NCBI GenBank assembly: GCA_029552945.1
Contig: JAKPDD010000043.1
Coordinates: forward strand, 88,562-152,561
Direction: 5' to 3'
Length of the DNA: 64,000 bases
Source of the DNA: Spirochaetota bacterium
Lineage (GTDB): Bacteria > Spirochaetota > GWB1-36-13 > JAKPDD01
This document shows, in pieces, positions 46,672-57,229 of this stretch. Positions within the stretch are counted from its first letter, which is position 1. Each line of letters begins with the position of its first letter. A model generated the notes under the pieces. The model did not search any database. It worked only from the letters and a program-made list of their open reading frames with translations, and was not told the origin of the DNA. The translations under genes and the position numbers were made by a program.

Positions 46672-47383
46672 GTTTTTTTATAGTTTATATTTTCATATAA
46701 TTAAAACTTTATTTACAATATTTTACTCTATACTTGTGTTAATATCTGGGTTTATTTTATTACCTTTTAGAAAGATTAGAGTTTCTTTTTTACACATTAT
46801 TGGCAAGATATGGGCCAAAACAATACTATTCGTAGGCTTTATAAGACATAGTGTAAGTTTTAAAGAAAATATTGATAGGTCAAAAAAATACATTTTTGCT
46901 GGTAATCATCAAAGTTCAATTGATATATATCTATATTATGCTTACATACCGGTTACTTTCAGGTGGATAGCAAAAAAAAGTCTTTTGAAGATACCTTTTT
47001 TAGGATGGGCTATGTATGTTATGGGGCACATATTTGTTGATAGAGAGGACTCGAAAAATGCTTTTAGTTCACTAAAGAAAGCAATAAACGAAGTTAAGAG
47101 TGGATTTTCTATCGCTATATTTCCAGAAGGTACCAGGAGTAAGGATGGAAAACTTCTCCCATTTAAGAAAGGTGCTTTCTTTATGGCAAGGGCATCTGGC
47201 ATACCTATTGTTCCTGTTGTAATAAAGAATGCATTTAAGTTTGCACCAAAGGGTAAATTTTTATTTGACCCACGAGAGAAAGTATATTTAAATTTTCTTA
47301 ATATACTTAATTCAAGTAGTAAAGACTTAGAATCAACTTTTAAAGAATCTCTTTTATTGGAGATAGCTATTGTTAACAAGTGA
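46661..47383 (+). CDS. plsC: 1-acyl-sn-glycerol-3-phosphate acyltransferase
   Basis: PlsC makes phosphatidic acid from lysophosphatidate at the inner membrane. The 240 residues have an N-terminal membrane helix, NHQSSIDIY (the NHx4D acyltransferase motif), FPEGTRSKDG and GIPIVPVV. It overlaps coaX by 11 bases and the next gene by 14, so it belongs to the same compact unit. gpsA at 27 kb supplies glycerol-3-phosphate; plsX/plsY are not in the window. Confidence 0.93.
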   Translation: MLYRFFYSLYFHIIKTLFTIFYSILVLISGFILLPFRKIRVSFLHIIGKIWAKTILFVGFIRHSVSFKENIDRSKKYIFAGNHQSSIDIYLYYAYIPVTFRWIAKKSLLKIPFLGWAMYVMGHIFVDREDSKNAFSSLKKAINEVKSGFSIAIFPEGTRSKDGKLLPFKKGAFFMARASGIPIVPVVIKNAFKFAPKGKFLFDPREKVYLNFLNILNSSSKDLESTFKESLLLEIAIVNK

Positions 47384-48167
47384 ATATTTTATGATATTTT
47401 TTGTATTTTTGTTGGGGTCACTTACTATATTTTATATTTTTTACCATATAAAACATAACAATGATTTTTCAAGTTTAAAGATAGAAAGATTTAAAAAGAT
47501 AGCTTCTGAAGTAAAAAATATTAATAATCTACCACCATCACTGTTAAAAAAAGTAGAGATCTTTCTAAAATATGTTGATGAAAATACCGAAAATAATGTT
47601 TTTGAAATAGAAAGAAAACTTGGAATAGACATTGAGGTTCTTGAAAAAAAACTTTTAAAGGTTAATAATTTTAAGGATAATAAAATGGATAATTTCTCTT
47701 TTAAAAAAGAAGTTTATAAAGAACTTGCAACAAGTTTATTGGGAGTTTTATCATTTATCGTTGATAAAAAAATAGTTTCAAAAACAGTTTATTTTGTCTC
47801 TGAACCTAACGGTAATACTTTCTTAGTATCAAAAGCAGTAGATGAGTTATTGGAAATAAAGAATGATTGTAAGGTTACGCTTGCAATTATCAAAGAAGGT
47901 ATGACTGCAGCAGATAGTAAAGAGATAATAATAGAGGGTAATGTTAAAGTTATTGACTATTCTGATAATGAAACATGGTCTAGAGCTCTTGAGTTATTCA
48001 AAAAAAAATCACCATTTATTTCAAATATTGAGGTTTTAGGTTCAAAAAAGGAATACATTTTGCTATGTTTATATCCAGTAGTATTGACATATAACACTAT
48101 TGCAGGTGAAAGAGAGGGGAAGCCCCCCGTCATTATGCTTAAAAAGGGTGAAAACTTATGGGAGTAA
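47370..48167 (+). CDS. membrane-anchored hypothetical protein
   Basis: This 265-residue protein has one N-terminal membrane helix (FMIFFVFLLGSLTIFYIFY). A helical stretch and a mixed alpha/beta C-terminal domain (VSKAVDELLEIKNDCKV, IIIEGNVKVIDYSDNE) follow. No family is recognised. The start is taken as TTG at 47370, seven bases after GGAG and overlapping plsC; an ATG at 47391 is possible. It overlaps the next gene by ten bases. Confidence 0.65.
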   Translation: MLTSEYFMIFFVFLLGSLTIFYIFYHIKHNNDFSSLKIERFKKIASEVKNINNLPPSLLKKVEIFLKYVDENTENNVFEIERKLGIDIEVLEKKLLKVNNFKDNKMDNFSFKKEVYKELATSLLGVLSFIVDKKIVSKTVYFVSEPNGNTFLVSKAVDELLEIKNDCKVTLAIIKEGMTAADSKEIIIEGNVKVIDYSDNETWSRALELFKKKSPFISNIEVLGSKKEYILLCLYPVVLTYNTIAGEREGKPPVIMLKKGENLWE

Positions 48168-48394
48168 AAGAGATTCCTTTATTATCAGATAAATATATAA
48201 AAAACCTTGAGTGGTTTAGGGAAAATAGGAATAAACTTTCAAAGTATGAGGGCAACTGGATATTAATTTGCGATAAAGAGGTTATATTTTTTTCTCCAAA
48301 CCCTGTTGAAATAAAAGAGTTTGTAGAACAGAAAAAAATTAATTATGAGGAGTGTTTTATACATTATCTTGTTAATGCTAACTGTATTTTTTGA
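48158..48394 (+). CDS. DUF5678-like small protein
   Basis: This 78-residue protein has a core YEGNWILICDKEVIFFSPNP like the short DUF5678 domain (a G-W-V/I then a Lys/Val turn). DUF5678 genes are frequently next to clan AA aspartic protease genes, and here one follows after 24 bases. A binding or toxin-antitoxin-like role has not been shown. Shine-Dalgarno AAAGGGTG precedes the ATG. Confidence 0.65.
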   Translation: MGVKEIPLLSDKYIKNLEWFRENRNKLSKYEGNWILICDKEVIFFSPNPVEIKEFVEQKKINYEECFIHYLVNANCIF

Positions 48395-48418
48395 ATATAA
48401 AAATAAAAAGAGAGAAAG

Positions 48419-48856
48419 ATGAAGATAAATTTTTGGTTTGAAGTTAAGAAAAGACTTTTATCAAAAAATGTTGAAGATGAAGTTGTAAAAGTATATACAA
48501 ATATAAGGGTATTAAACTCTGATAAAACATGGTCCTATTCAGTACCTGCAATAATTGATACTGGTGCTCATACAAGTCTTTTACCTAAGTACTTATGGGA
48601 AAACTCTGATTATGAATATATTTCTGATTCTCTATTTATGGGGGTTAAAAGTAATCTCTTATGTAGTTTACCATGTAAGGTTGGTAAAATAACTATAGCA
48701 CTGTTAGATACTGAAGGTAACTTTCATCCTATAGATATAATAGCATATCTTTCTAAAACTAATGATACTCCTCCTATAATAGGTGTCTCAACATTAATGA
48801 ACAAGGGTAAGGTTTGTATTGACTATAAGAATAGAAAAGGATTTTTGGAGTTTTAA
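48419..48856 (+). CDS. retropepsin-like aspartic protease (clan AA)
   Basis: This 145-residue single-lobe aspartic protease-like protein has the active-site DTGAH (Asp47) in AIIDTGAHTSLLP. The later PPIIGVSTLMNKG segment corresponds to the hydrophobic-Gly motif of retropepsins. Like viral proteases, it would need to dimerise. No signal peptide is seen, so it is cytoplasmic. It is sandwiched between the DUF5678-like and PilZ genes with one-base or short spacing. The substrate is unknown. Confidence 0.8.
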   Translation: MKINFWFEVKKRLLSKNVEDEVVKVYTNIRVLNSDKTWSYSVPAIIDTGAHTSLLPKYLWENSDYEYISDSLFMGVKSNLLCSLPCKVGKITIALLDTEGNFHPIDIIAYLSKTNDTPPIIGVSTLMNKGKVCIDYKNRKGFLEF

Positions 48857-49266
48857 TGAAAAATAGTGATAATGAACTTGAAAAAAATCTTAAGTTAATA
48901 AAAGAGAGACTTAATAGAAGAGGGGTTGAGAGACTTACAGCAGAGTTTGAGTTTGATTATAAAATAAAAGATAAACAGGGTCTTTATCATGGGCGTGCCT
49001 TTAATATAAGTAGTTTTGGAATAGGTTTTTATGCTGATACTATACTTTATGAAGGTGAGGTATTATTATTTAAATTTACATTAAATGAAGAAGTTATGGT
49101 GATACCTGGTAAGGTTATAAGGGTAGGTGGAAAAGAGGTCTCATGTGAGTTTGATATCTCTGATGAAGAGAGAGAAAGATTTATAAGACTTTTTAATTCT
49201 GAAATTAAAAGAGATGATTCTAAAATAGTAATTTCAATAAGAGATATTAAAAAATCAATAGATTAG
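48856..49266 (+). CDS. PilZ-domain protein
   Basis: This 136-residue protein has the c-di-GMP-binding motifs RGVER (RxxxR) and NISSFGIGF ((D/N)xSxxG), followed by the PilZ barrel (VLLFKFTLNEEVMVIPGKVI). It is stand-alone, unlike the receiver-PilZ at 29.5 kb. It overlaps the protease stop by one base (TAATG). Its 3' end overlaps dnaG by 20 bases in convergent orientation. Confidence 0.85.
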   Translation: MKNSDNELEKNLKLIKERLNRRGVERLTAEFEFDYKIKDKQGLYHGRAFNISSFGIGFYADTILYEGEVLLFKFTLNEEVMVIPGKVIRVGGKEVSCEFDISDEERERFIRLFNSEIKRDDSKIVISIRDIKKSID

Positions 49267-50995
49267 AGTTTTTCTTAATTTCATTTTCTTCTTTTGAAAG
49301 TAAATATAATTCATAGTTTAATTTATTTGTTATCTCTTCATTTGTTTTACCTATCTCTTTTATTTTCTTGATTATTGCCTCCTTTCTTTTTTTAATTTTC
49401 ATTATTTTTAAAAATAGTAATGTATCTTTTATTTGTTTCTCTGGGTCTGTCATATATTTAGGATTCTGAATACCATTCTCAATTATTTTTTTTAATTCCC
49501 CGAGTAGAGAAATAAATAATTCAATTTTAAAAATACCCTCAATAAAAGAGTTTTTGAATGCTTCAAATATTTTTGCAGTATCACTGTTTTCAAATAATGA
49601 TGAATCTATTTTATCATTATTGTCCAAATATAACATTGGGTTATTTATAATAATAAGTAATAATTCTATTTCTGTCTCTTTTATTGGATCTTTTTCTTCA
49701 GTCTTTTTTATATTTTTACTTATGTTATCATTGTTTTTATTTTTAATGTTTTCTATGTATTTTTCCATCTTTTCTATATTTATTCCAGTTATCTCTGAAA
49801 TCTTTTTTAATATTATTGACTTTGTAAGTTCATTTGTGTCTTTTATTAGTTTTAAGACTTCTACTGTTTTTTTCTTTTTATCTATTATTTTGTCTGTTTT
49901 TATTATTGGCTCTAATAAAAAATCATCCCAATTTTTACTGTTTTCTTGAATGAATTTTTTAAAATTTTCAGATCCTTTTAATACAATAAAGTCAAAAGGG
50001 TCAAGGTTTTCAGGAAGTATTACTATTTCAGATTCCATATCATTTTCAATACATATTTTTACGCCATTTGTACAAGCTTTGTAACCAGCCTCATCTCCAT
50101 CAAATACTAATACAACCTTTTCTACATATTTTTTAAGTATATTTATGTGTTCTTTACTTAAGGCTGTCCCCAGTGTTGCAATTGAGTTTGTGATTTTTAT
50201 CTGATGCATCATTAAAAGGTCAAAGTAACCTTCAACTACATATATTTTTTTACTCTCTTTAACTGATTCTATTGCAAAATTAAGACCATAAAGTACTTCT
50301 CTTTTTTTAAATATCTTTGTTTCTGGTGAATTGATATACTTTGGTTTTGAATTATCAAGTACTCTTGAGCCGAATGCTATTATAGTATTATCTATATCAA
50401 ATATTGGGAATATTATTTTATCTTTAAATCTATCAGTAAAAGTATTATTTTTTTTATTTATAGCCCCAGTTTCAAAAAGATCATCTTTAAAAGATTTGAA
50501 CTTTTGAGTTATAATATCATAAGGTGGAGCATAACCTAACATAAACTTGTTTATTATAGCACTTTCTATTTTTCTTTCATCTTTTATATATTTTAAAGCT
50601 TTTTCAGTTTTTAATAGTAGTTGATAATATTCCATAGCTATTTTTTTGTTTATTTCAGTTATTTTCTCCTTAAACTCGATTTTTTTCTTCAGTTTTTTAA
50701 AACCTAATGAGTCAATTTCAATGTTAGCATGTTTTGCCACTTCTCTTAATGCCTGATTAAAATTAAGTCCCTTATACTCCATGAGAAAACTTATAGCATT
50801 GCCAGTCTTCCCACATCCGAAACATTTATATATTCTTTTTTCATCATTTATTGAAAATGATGGGGTTTTTTCATTGTGAAAAGGGCACAAAGCAAAGTAA
50901 TTTGTACCTCTTTTTTTTATATCTATGTATTTCCCAATTATCTCTGATATGTTTACTTTGCTTAATATATTGTCAATTATATCTTTTAGTTCCAT
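49247..50995 (-). CDS. dnaG: DNA primase
   Basis: DnaG makes RNA primers at replication forks. The 582 residues show the CHC2 zinc finger (CPFHNEKTPSF, YKCFGCGK), the RNA polymerase core, the Toprim acidic motifs (VVEGYFDLLMMHQ, LVFDGDEAGYKA) and a C-terminal helicase-binding region with no clear motif. The gene is divergent from rpsU, so the classical rpsU-dnaG-rpoD operon is not present in its usual form. The start ATG is near CTTTTAG-type leader sequence without a strong Shine-Dalgarno. Confidence 0.96.
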   Translation of the reverse strand: MELKDIIDNILSKVNISEIIGKYIDIKKRGTNYFALCPFHNEKTPSFSINDEKRIYKCFGCGKTGNAISFLMEYKGLNFNQALREVAKHANIEIDSLGFKKLKKKIEFKEKITEINKKIAMEYYQLLLKTEKALKYIKDERKIESAIINKFMLGYAPPYDIITQKFKSFKDDLFETGAINKKNNTFTDRFKDKIIFPIFDIDNTIIAFGSRVLDNSKPKYINSPETKIFKKREVLYGLNFAIESVKESKKIYVVEGYFDLLMMHQIKITNSIATLGTALSKEHINILKKYVEKVVLVFDGDEAGYKACTNGVKICIENDMESEIVILPENLDPFDFIVLKGSENFKKFIQENSKNWDDFLLEPIIKTDKIIDKKKKTVEVLKLIKDTNELTKSIILKKISEITGINIEKMEKYIENIKNKNNDNISKNIKKTEEKDPIKETEIELLLIIINNPMLYLDNNDKIDSSLFENSDTAKIFEAFKNSFIEGIFKIELFISLLGELKKIIENGIQNPKYMTDPEKQIKDTLLFLKIMKIKKRKEAIIKKIKEIGKTNEEITNKLNYELYLLSKEENEIKKNSNLLIF

Positions 50996-51241
50996 ACTAT
51001 TATTGTTTTAAGTTTTTATTTGTCAATATCGGAATATATTTGATATACTAAAATATTGAAATCATTTAAAAAATAAAAATTTTATAACTTTAAAATTTTC
51101 ACAAACTTAAAAACTACTATTAAAACAGCTGATAATTAATTTTTATTTGATATAACGTAGTTTAATATTTTTATACTTTTTTAAATTTATTTTTGTAAAT
51201 TTTAATTCTGCAATAAATAAATTAGAGAGGTGAAGTAGTAA

Positions 51242-51454
51242 ATGGCAATGGTAGAAGTTAGAGATAACGAAAGTTTAGAAGAAGCACTAAGAAGGTTTAG
51301 AAAAATAACTGAAAGAGAAGGTATAAGCAGGGAACTTAAAAAAAGAAGTTTTTATGAAAAACCTTCAATGCTTAAAAAGAAAAAAAAAGGGGCTAGAGAA
51401 AGAAAATTAATGAAAAAGATAAGGAAGTTGAAAGCCAAAGGATTGTTGCCTTAA
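51242..51454 (+). CDS. rpsU: 30S ribosomal protein S21
   Basis: This 70-residue basic protein has the S21 pattern VRDNESLEEALRRFRKI and KRSFYEKPSMLKKKKKGARE. AGAGGTGAAG precedes the ATG at 51242; a second ATG two codons later also matches. It starts the rpsU-lepA unit and is divergent from dnaG across 246 bases. Confidence 0.95.
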   Translation: MAMVEVRDNESLEEALRRFRKITEREGISRELKKRSFYEKPSMLKKKKKGARERKLMKKIRKLKAKGLLP

Positions 51455-51514
51455 TTTTATTTTTTTTATTATACTTTTAATTTTTTATTTTCTCTTTAAA
51501 AATTTGAGGATTTA

Positions 51515-53320
51515 ATGATAGATAAAGAATTTATAAGGAATTTCTCAATAATAGCTCATATTGATCATGGAAAGTCTACTCTTGCTGATAGATTAATTGA
51601 AATAACAAAGGCTATTGATGATAGGAAAAAGAAAGATCAAATCCTTGACACAATGGATATTGAGAGAGAGCGTGGAATAACCATAAAAGCTCAGACTATC
51701 AAATTAGAATACAACTATAATGGTAAATTGTACGAACTTAATCTTATAGATACACCTGGACATGTTGATTTCTCTTATGAAGTCTCAAGGGCATTGATGG
51801 CTTGTGAAGGTGTACTGCTTCTTGTTGATGCAAGCCAAGGAATAGAGGCTCAGACACTTGCTCATTTCTATTCTGCACTTGAACATAATCTTGAAATTGT
51901 TCCTGTAGTTAACAAAATAGACCTTCCTAATGCTGATATAGAAAGGACTCTTAACCAGATAGAAAGAGAACTTGCATTGGATAGGAAAGATGCTGTTCTT
52001 GTTTCTGCCAAAAAGGGAATAGGCATTGATGCTCTTATGAAAGCTATTATAGAAAAGATACCTGCTCCAAAGGGAGATATAAATAATCCTTTGAAAGCTC
52101 TTGTTTATGATGCTTATTATGACGATTACAGGGGTGTAGTAGTTTTAATAAGGGTTTTTGATGGTATAATTACAAAAGGTATGAAAATTAGATTTATGCA
52201 GACTGGTTTTGAACATGAAGTTGAAGAGGTAGGGTTTTTAAGAATTGGAAATATACCTACCAATGATTTATCAAGTGGTGAGGTTGGATATCTTATAGCA
52301 AATATAAAGTCACTTGAAAATGTGAAAATAGGTGATACAATAACATCTGTTGACAATCCTGCTACTGAACCGGTTCCTGGTTTCAGGGATGTAAAGTCAT
52401 TTGTTTTTGCAAGTGTGTATCCATCAGATTCTACAGAATATTCAAAGTTAAAAGAATCACTACAAAAACTTAAAATAAATGATGCTGCTTTAACATTTGA
52501 ACCAGAGACATCCATTGCATTAGGTGCAGGTTTTAGGTGTGGTTTCCTTGGATTATTACACTTTGAAATAATTCAGGAAAGGCTTAGTAGAGAGTTTGAT
52601 CTTAATGTTATAGTAACGACTCCGACTGTTGAATATAAGGTATTACTTAAAAATGGTGAAGAGATACTTGTGGAAAGTCCTATAAAGTTTCCTGATCCTT
52701 CTAAAATAGAAAAAATATATGAACCATTGTCGAGAGTAACAATATTTTCACCAAAAGATTATATAGGTAATGTAATAACCTTATGTCAGGAAAAGAGGGG
52801 TGTTCAGGAACATATGCATTATATTGACGATAAGATGGTTGAGCTTATATATACAATACCACTCGCAGAAGTTATTTATGACTTTCATGATAAAATAAAA
52901 TCTATATCAAAGGGATATGCAACTTTTGATTATGATATAACAGATTTTCAGGAGTCTGATATAGTTAAGGTTGATATATATATAAACAAAAACAAGGTTG
53001 ATGCGTTTTCTTTTCTTACACACTCTTCAACTGCATATCAGAAATCAAAGGCAATAGTTGAAAAGTTAAAAGAGATGATACCCAAGCACCTTTTTAAAAT
53101 ACCTATTCAGGCATCCATTGGAAGTAAAGTTATAGCAAGAGAGGACATAAGTGCTTTACGTAAAGATGTTACTGCTAAGTGTTATGGTGGTGATATCACA
53201 AGAAAAAGAAAGTTACTGGAGAAACAAAAAGAGGGTAAGAAAAAGATGCAAATGATAGGAAAGGTTGAAATACCTCAGGAGGCTTTTCTATCAGTTTTTA
53301 AAGCTGATATGAATCAATAA
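51515..53320 (+). CDS. lepA: elongation factor 4
   Basis: LepA is a ribosome-bound GTPase linked to translation under ionic stress and to ribosome assembly. The 601 residues have the G1 motif AHIDHGKSTLADRL, the effector RGITIKAQT, DTPGHVDFSYEV and NKIDLPNAD. The LepA-specific C-terminal domain is also present (DITRKRKLLEKQKEGKKKM). It is full length. It lies 60 bases after rpsU, and Shine-Dalgarno GAGGA precedes its ATG. Confidence 0.97.
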   Translation: MIDKEFIRNFSIIAHIDHGKSTLADRLIEITKAIDDRKKKDQILDTMDIERERGITIKAQTIKLEYNYNGKLYELNLIDTPGHVDFSYEVSRALMACEGVLLLVDASQGIEAQTLAHFYSALEHNLEIVPVVNKIDLPNADIERTLNQIERELALDRKDAVLVSAKKGIGIDALMKAIIEKIPAPKGDINNPLKALVYDAYYDDYRGVVVLIRVFDGIITKGMKIRFMQTGFEHEVEEVGFLRIGNIPTNDLSSGEVGYLIANIKSLENVKIGDTITSVDNPATEPVPGFRDVKSFVFASVYPSDSTEYSKLKESLQKLKINDAALTFEPETSIALGAGFRCGFLGLLHFEIIQERLSREFDLNVIVTTPTVEYKVLLKNGEEILVESPIKFPDPSKIEKIYEPLSRVTIFSPKDYIGNVITLCQEKRGVQEHMHYIDDKMVELIYTIPLAEVIYDFHDKIKSISKGYATFDYDITDFQESDIVKVDIYINKNKVDAFSFLTHSSTAYQKSKAIVEKLKEMIPKHLFKIPIQASIGSKVIAREDISALRKDVTAKCYGGDITRKRKLLEKQKEGKKKMQMIGKVEIPQEAFLSVFKADMNQ

Positions 53321-53479
53321 TTTTTTTAATTTTCTATCTATTATTTTTAAATTATTTACAAGTTAATATATAGTTAATACCCAAGTCTAATCTAATTTTG
53401 ATTTTATTTATATTAAAAAAATATTTATATAAGTTTTTTATAAGTCTTAATAAAATTAAATTTATTCTGTTAAAATTTT

Positions 53480-53496
53480 ACCATAATTTTTATGGT
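53480..53496 (+). promoter_or_regulatory. inverted repeat upstream of purA
   Basis: ACCATAA (53480-53486) and TTATGGT (53490-53496) form a perfect palindrome with a three-base spacer, 12 bases before AGGAG. It could be a repressor operator or a small RNA hairpin. Confidence 0.35.
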
Positions 53497-53500
53497 CTAA

Positions 53501-54784
<1,284 letters not shown>

Positions 54785-54826
54785 TTTTGAAATTGAAACA
54801 TAAGAAAAAATAAAAGGGGTGGATTT

Positions 54827-57085
54827 ATATTTATAATAATACTTTTAATAATAATCCATCTTTTCCCTTTTAATTTCAATTTTCTAAAATCATACGATAG
54901 TACTGTTATAACTGATAAAAATAATAAAATAATTGACTTATTTTTAAGTGATAATCAACAGATATGTCTTGCAAATTATAAAAAGTTTTTTATTCCTTAT
55001 AAACTTAAAGTCTCGGTACTTGAGCTTGAAGATAAGTATTTTTATTATCATATAGGATTCAATCCATTTGCAATTATTAATTCTGTTATAACCAATATAA
55101 AAAAGGGTAGAGTTTTAAGGGGTGGCAGTACTATTACAATGCAGCTTGCTAAAATAATTATGGATAACAAGGAAAGGAATATTATAAATAAGTTTTTAGA
55201 GATACTTTTCTCTTTAAGGATCGAGTTTTATAATAAAAAGAATAATATTCTCTATTATTATCTTTCCTATGCACCTTATGGGTATAATGTTAGGGGATTT
55301 CAGGCAGCATCTCTCTTTTATTTTGGTAAATATCCTGAAGATATTACATGGGCTGAGGCAGCAACACTTGCTGTTATCCCAAATAAACCTAATATTATAA
55401 ATTATCCTGAAAAATTAAAAGAAAAAAGAGACTTGTTACTTCAAAGACTATTTAAAAAGGGTTTTATAAGTAAAGATATTTATCAATTTTCTTTAAAAGA
55501 ACCAGTTATAATAGAAAAGAGAGTCTTTAAAAAGATTGCACCACATCTCTCAACAAGGCTTTATCTTGAAAACTCTGGTATTGTTAAAAAAGAACTTTTA
55601 AATAGCAGTTTTGACCTGAAAGTTATTAAAACAACTATTGATACTGAACTTCAGGAAAAAGTTGTATCAATTGTAAAATCTTATATAGATAATTTTAAAG
55701 ATTTTGGGATAAAAAATATTGCTGTGATTATTGGAGAAACAAAAACTGGTTATGTGAGGGTTTATATAGGTTCACAGAACTTTTTTGATAAAGATGAGGG
55801 TTTTGTTGATGGTGTTTTATCAGCTCGTTCACCTGGTTCTACCTTAAAACCATTTTTGTATGCTCTTTCAATTGATGAGGGACTTATAACCCCGTTATCA
55901 CTTATAAGGGATGTCCCTAGTTTTTTTAAAGACTTTAGTCCTGCGAACTTTGATAGGAAATATAGAGGGCTTGTTAGGGTAGATACAGCTCTTATTGATT
56001 CTTTAAATGTCCCGGCAGTGTATCTATTAAACTCTTATGGATTAAGCGACTTTTATAGTTTTTTAAAAGAATCTGGTGTATCAACATTATTTAGAAAACC
56101 TGAAGAGTATGGATTGTCTTTAATACTTGGATCATGTGAAATATCATTGTTTGAACTTGCATCTTTATATAGAGAACTTGGGAACTATGGGGTTTTTGGA
56201 AGATTAAGTGTTATTGAAAGGGATGAAGGGGAAAAAAAGAGACTTATAAGTAAGACAGGTTCTTATCTTATTTTAGAGGTTTTAAAAGAGGTAAAAAGGC
56301 CTGATTTTGACTATTATTGGAAAGTACTTTCAAAAAAACCTATTGCATGGAAGACAGGAACAAGTTATGGGCTAAGAGATGCTATTGCTGTTGGAGTTAC
56401 TCCTGATTGGGTTGTGGCTATATGGATGGGTAACTTTACTGGTGAGGGTAATCCGATGATAGTTGGTAAAAGAGCAGCCCCATTACTTTTTAAAATATTT
56501 GATATATTGCCTGGTGATTCATGGTTTGAAGTACCATATGATGACATAAAGATCATAAATATATGTACTAAAACAGGATATCTTGCTACTAATGATTGTC
56601 CTGATTCCAGACAGTATATATATCCTAAAAGTGCAAAACAACTTAAGAAATGTCCCTATCATAAGTCTTTTTTTGTTACTGAAGATGGTAATTTTAGAAT
56701 AAAAAACCCTATGAACTATAAAAGAAAATACTACAAAAAAAGTTTTCTTATATTTCCACCATCAATAGAATATTTTATAAATAGAATAGTTTTGGAAAAA
56801 GTCCCACCTTTTATTGATTATGATACTGATAACCAGCTTGAGATAATATATCCACAGAGTGGTATAAAAATATTTATACCAAAAGATTTAACTGGGGTTC
56901 AGAGTGTTAAAGCAAGAGCTGTATCGAAAAAAAATGTTAAATTATACTGGTATATTGATGATAAGTTCTTAGGTATTACTAGATATAAACATGAAATACT
57001 TTTTAATGAAAATAGTGGTGAACATATATTGACAGTTATTGATGAGAATGGGAATAAAGCATCAGTTAATTTTTATATAGAATGA
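54827..57085 (+). CDS. pbpC: penicillin-binding protein 1C
   Basis: This bifunctional peptidoglycan synthase has an N-terminal anchor (FIIILLIIIHLF), then a glycosyltransferase domain. The catalytic Glu is in ELEDKYFYYH, and GGSTITMQLA spans about 99-108. The transpeptidase domain has SPGSTLKPF (Ser338, Lys341), DSLNVP and KTGTS (Lys509). A PBP1C-type C-terminal domain closes the protein. The frame is open from the TGA at 54794, yet no ATG, GTG, TTG or CTG occurs before the ATG at 55139, which lies inside the conserved GGSTITM motif. Initiation at ATA 54827, after AGGGGTGG, is therefore proposed. This gives 752 residues, normal for PBP1C. Confidence 0.88.
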   Translation: MFIIILLIIIHLFPFNFNFLKSYDSTVITDKNNKIIDLFLSDNQQICLANYKKFFIPYKLKVSVLELEDKYFYYHIGFNPFAIINSVITNIKKGRVLRGGSTITMQLAKIIMDNKERNIINKFLEILFSLRIEFYNKKNNILYYYLSYAPYGYNVRGFQAASLFYFGKYPEDITWAEAATLAVIPNKPNIINYPEKLKEKRDLLLQRLFKKGFISKDIYQFSLKEPVIIEKRVFKKIAPHLSTRLYLENSGIVKKELLNSSFDLKVIKTTIDTELQEKVVSIVKSYIDNFKDFGIKNIAVIIGETKTGYVRVYIGSQNFFDKDEGFVDGVLSARSPGSTLKPFLYALSIDEGLITPLSLIRDVPSFFKDFSPANFDRKYRGLVRVDTALIDSLNVPAVYLLNSYGLSDFYSFLKESGVSTLFRKPEEYGLSLILGSCEISLFELASLYRELGNYGVFGRLSVIERDEGEKKRLISKTGSYLILEVLKEVKRPDFDYYWKVLSKKPIAWKTGTSYGLRDAIAVGVTPDWVVAIWMGNFTGEGNPMIVGKRAAPLLFKIFDILPGDSWFEVPYDDIKIINICTKTGYLATNDCPDSRQYIYPKSAKQLKKCPYHKSFFVTEDGNFRIKNPMNYKRKYYKKSFLIFPPSIEYFINRIVLEKVPPFIDYDTDNQLEIIYPQSGIKIFIPKDLTGVQSVKARAVSKKNVKLYWYIDDKFLGITRYKHEILFNENSGEHILTVIDENGNKASVNFYIE

Positions 57086-57229
57086 TTTATAAAAAATAAA
57101 TTTTTTTAAAAAAATTTTGTAAATCTAAAATAAGTCATTTGAGATGATCCTTTAAAGTACAAGTAAAAATCTCCTTTCATTATTATGCTTTTTTAATTTT
57201 ATCCGATTTTAAAAATTAAAGGAAATCCT

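Noticed and set aside
46942..47379. 145-codon antisense frame opposite plsC
   Set aside because: plsC has clear family motifs, so the antisense frame is a shadow.
52126..52515. 129-codon antisense frame opposite lepA
   Set aside because: It is Ser/Phe-rich without motifs, and lepA is certain.
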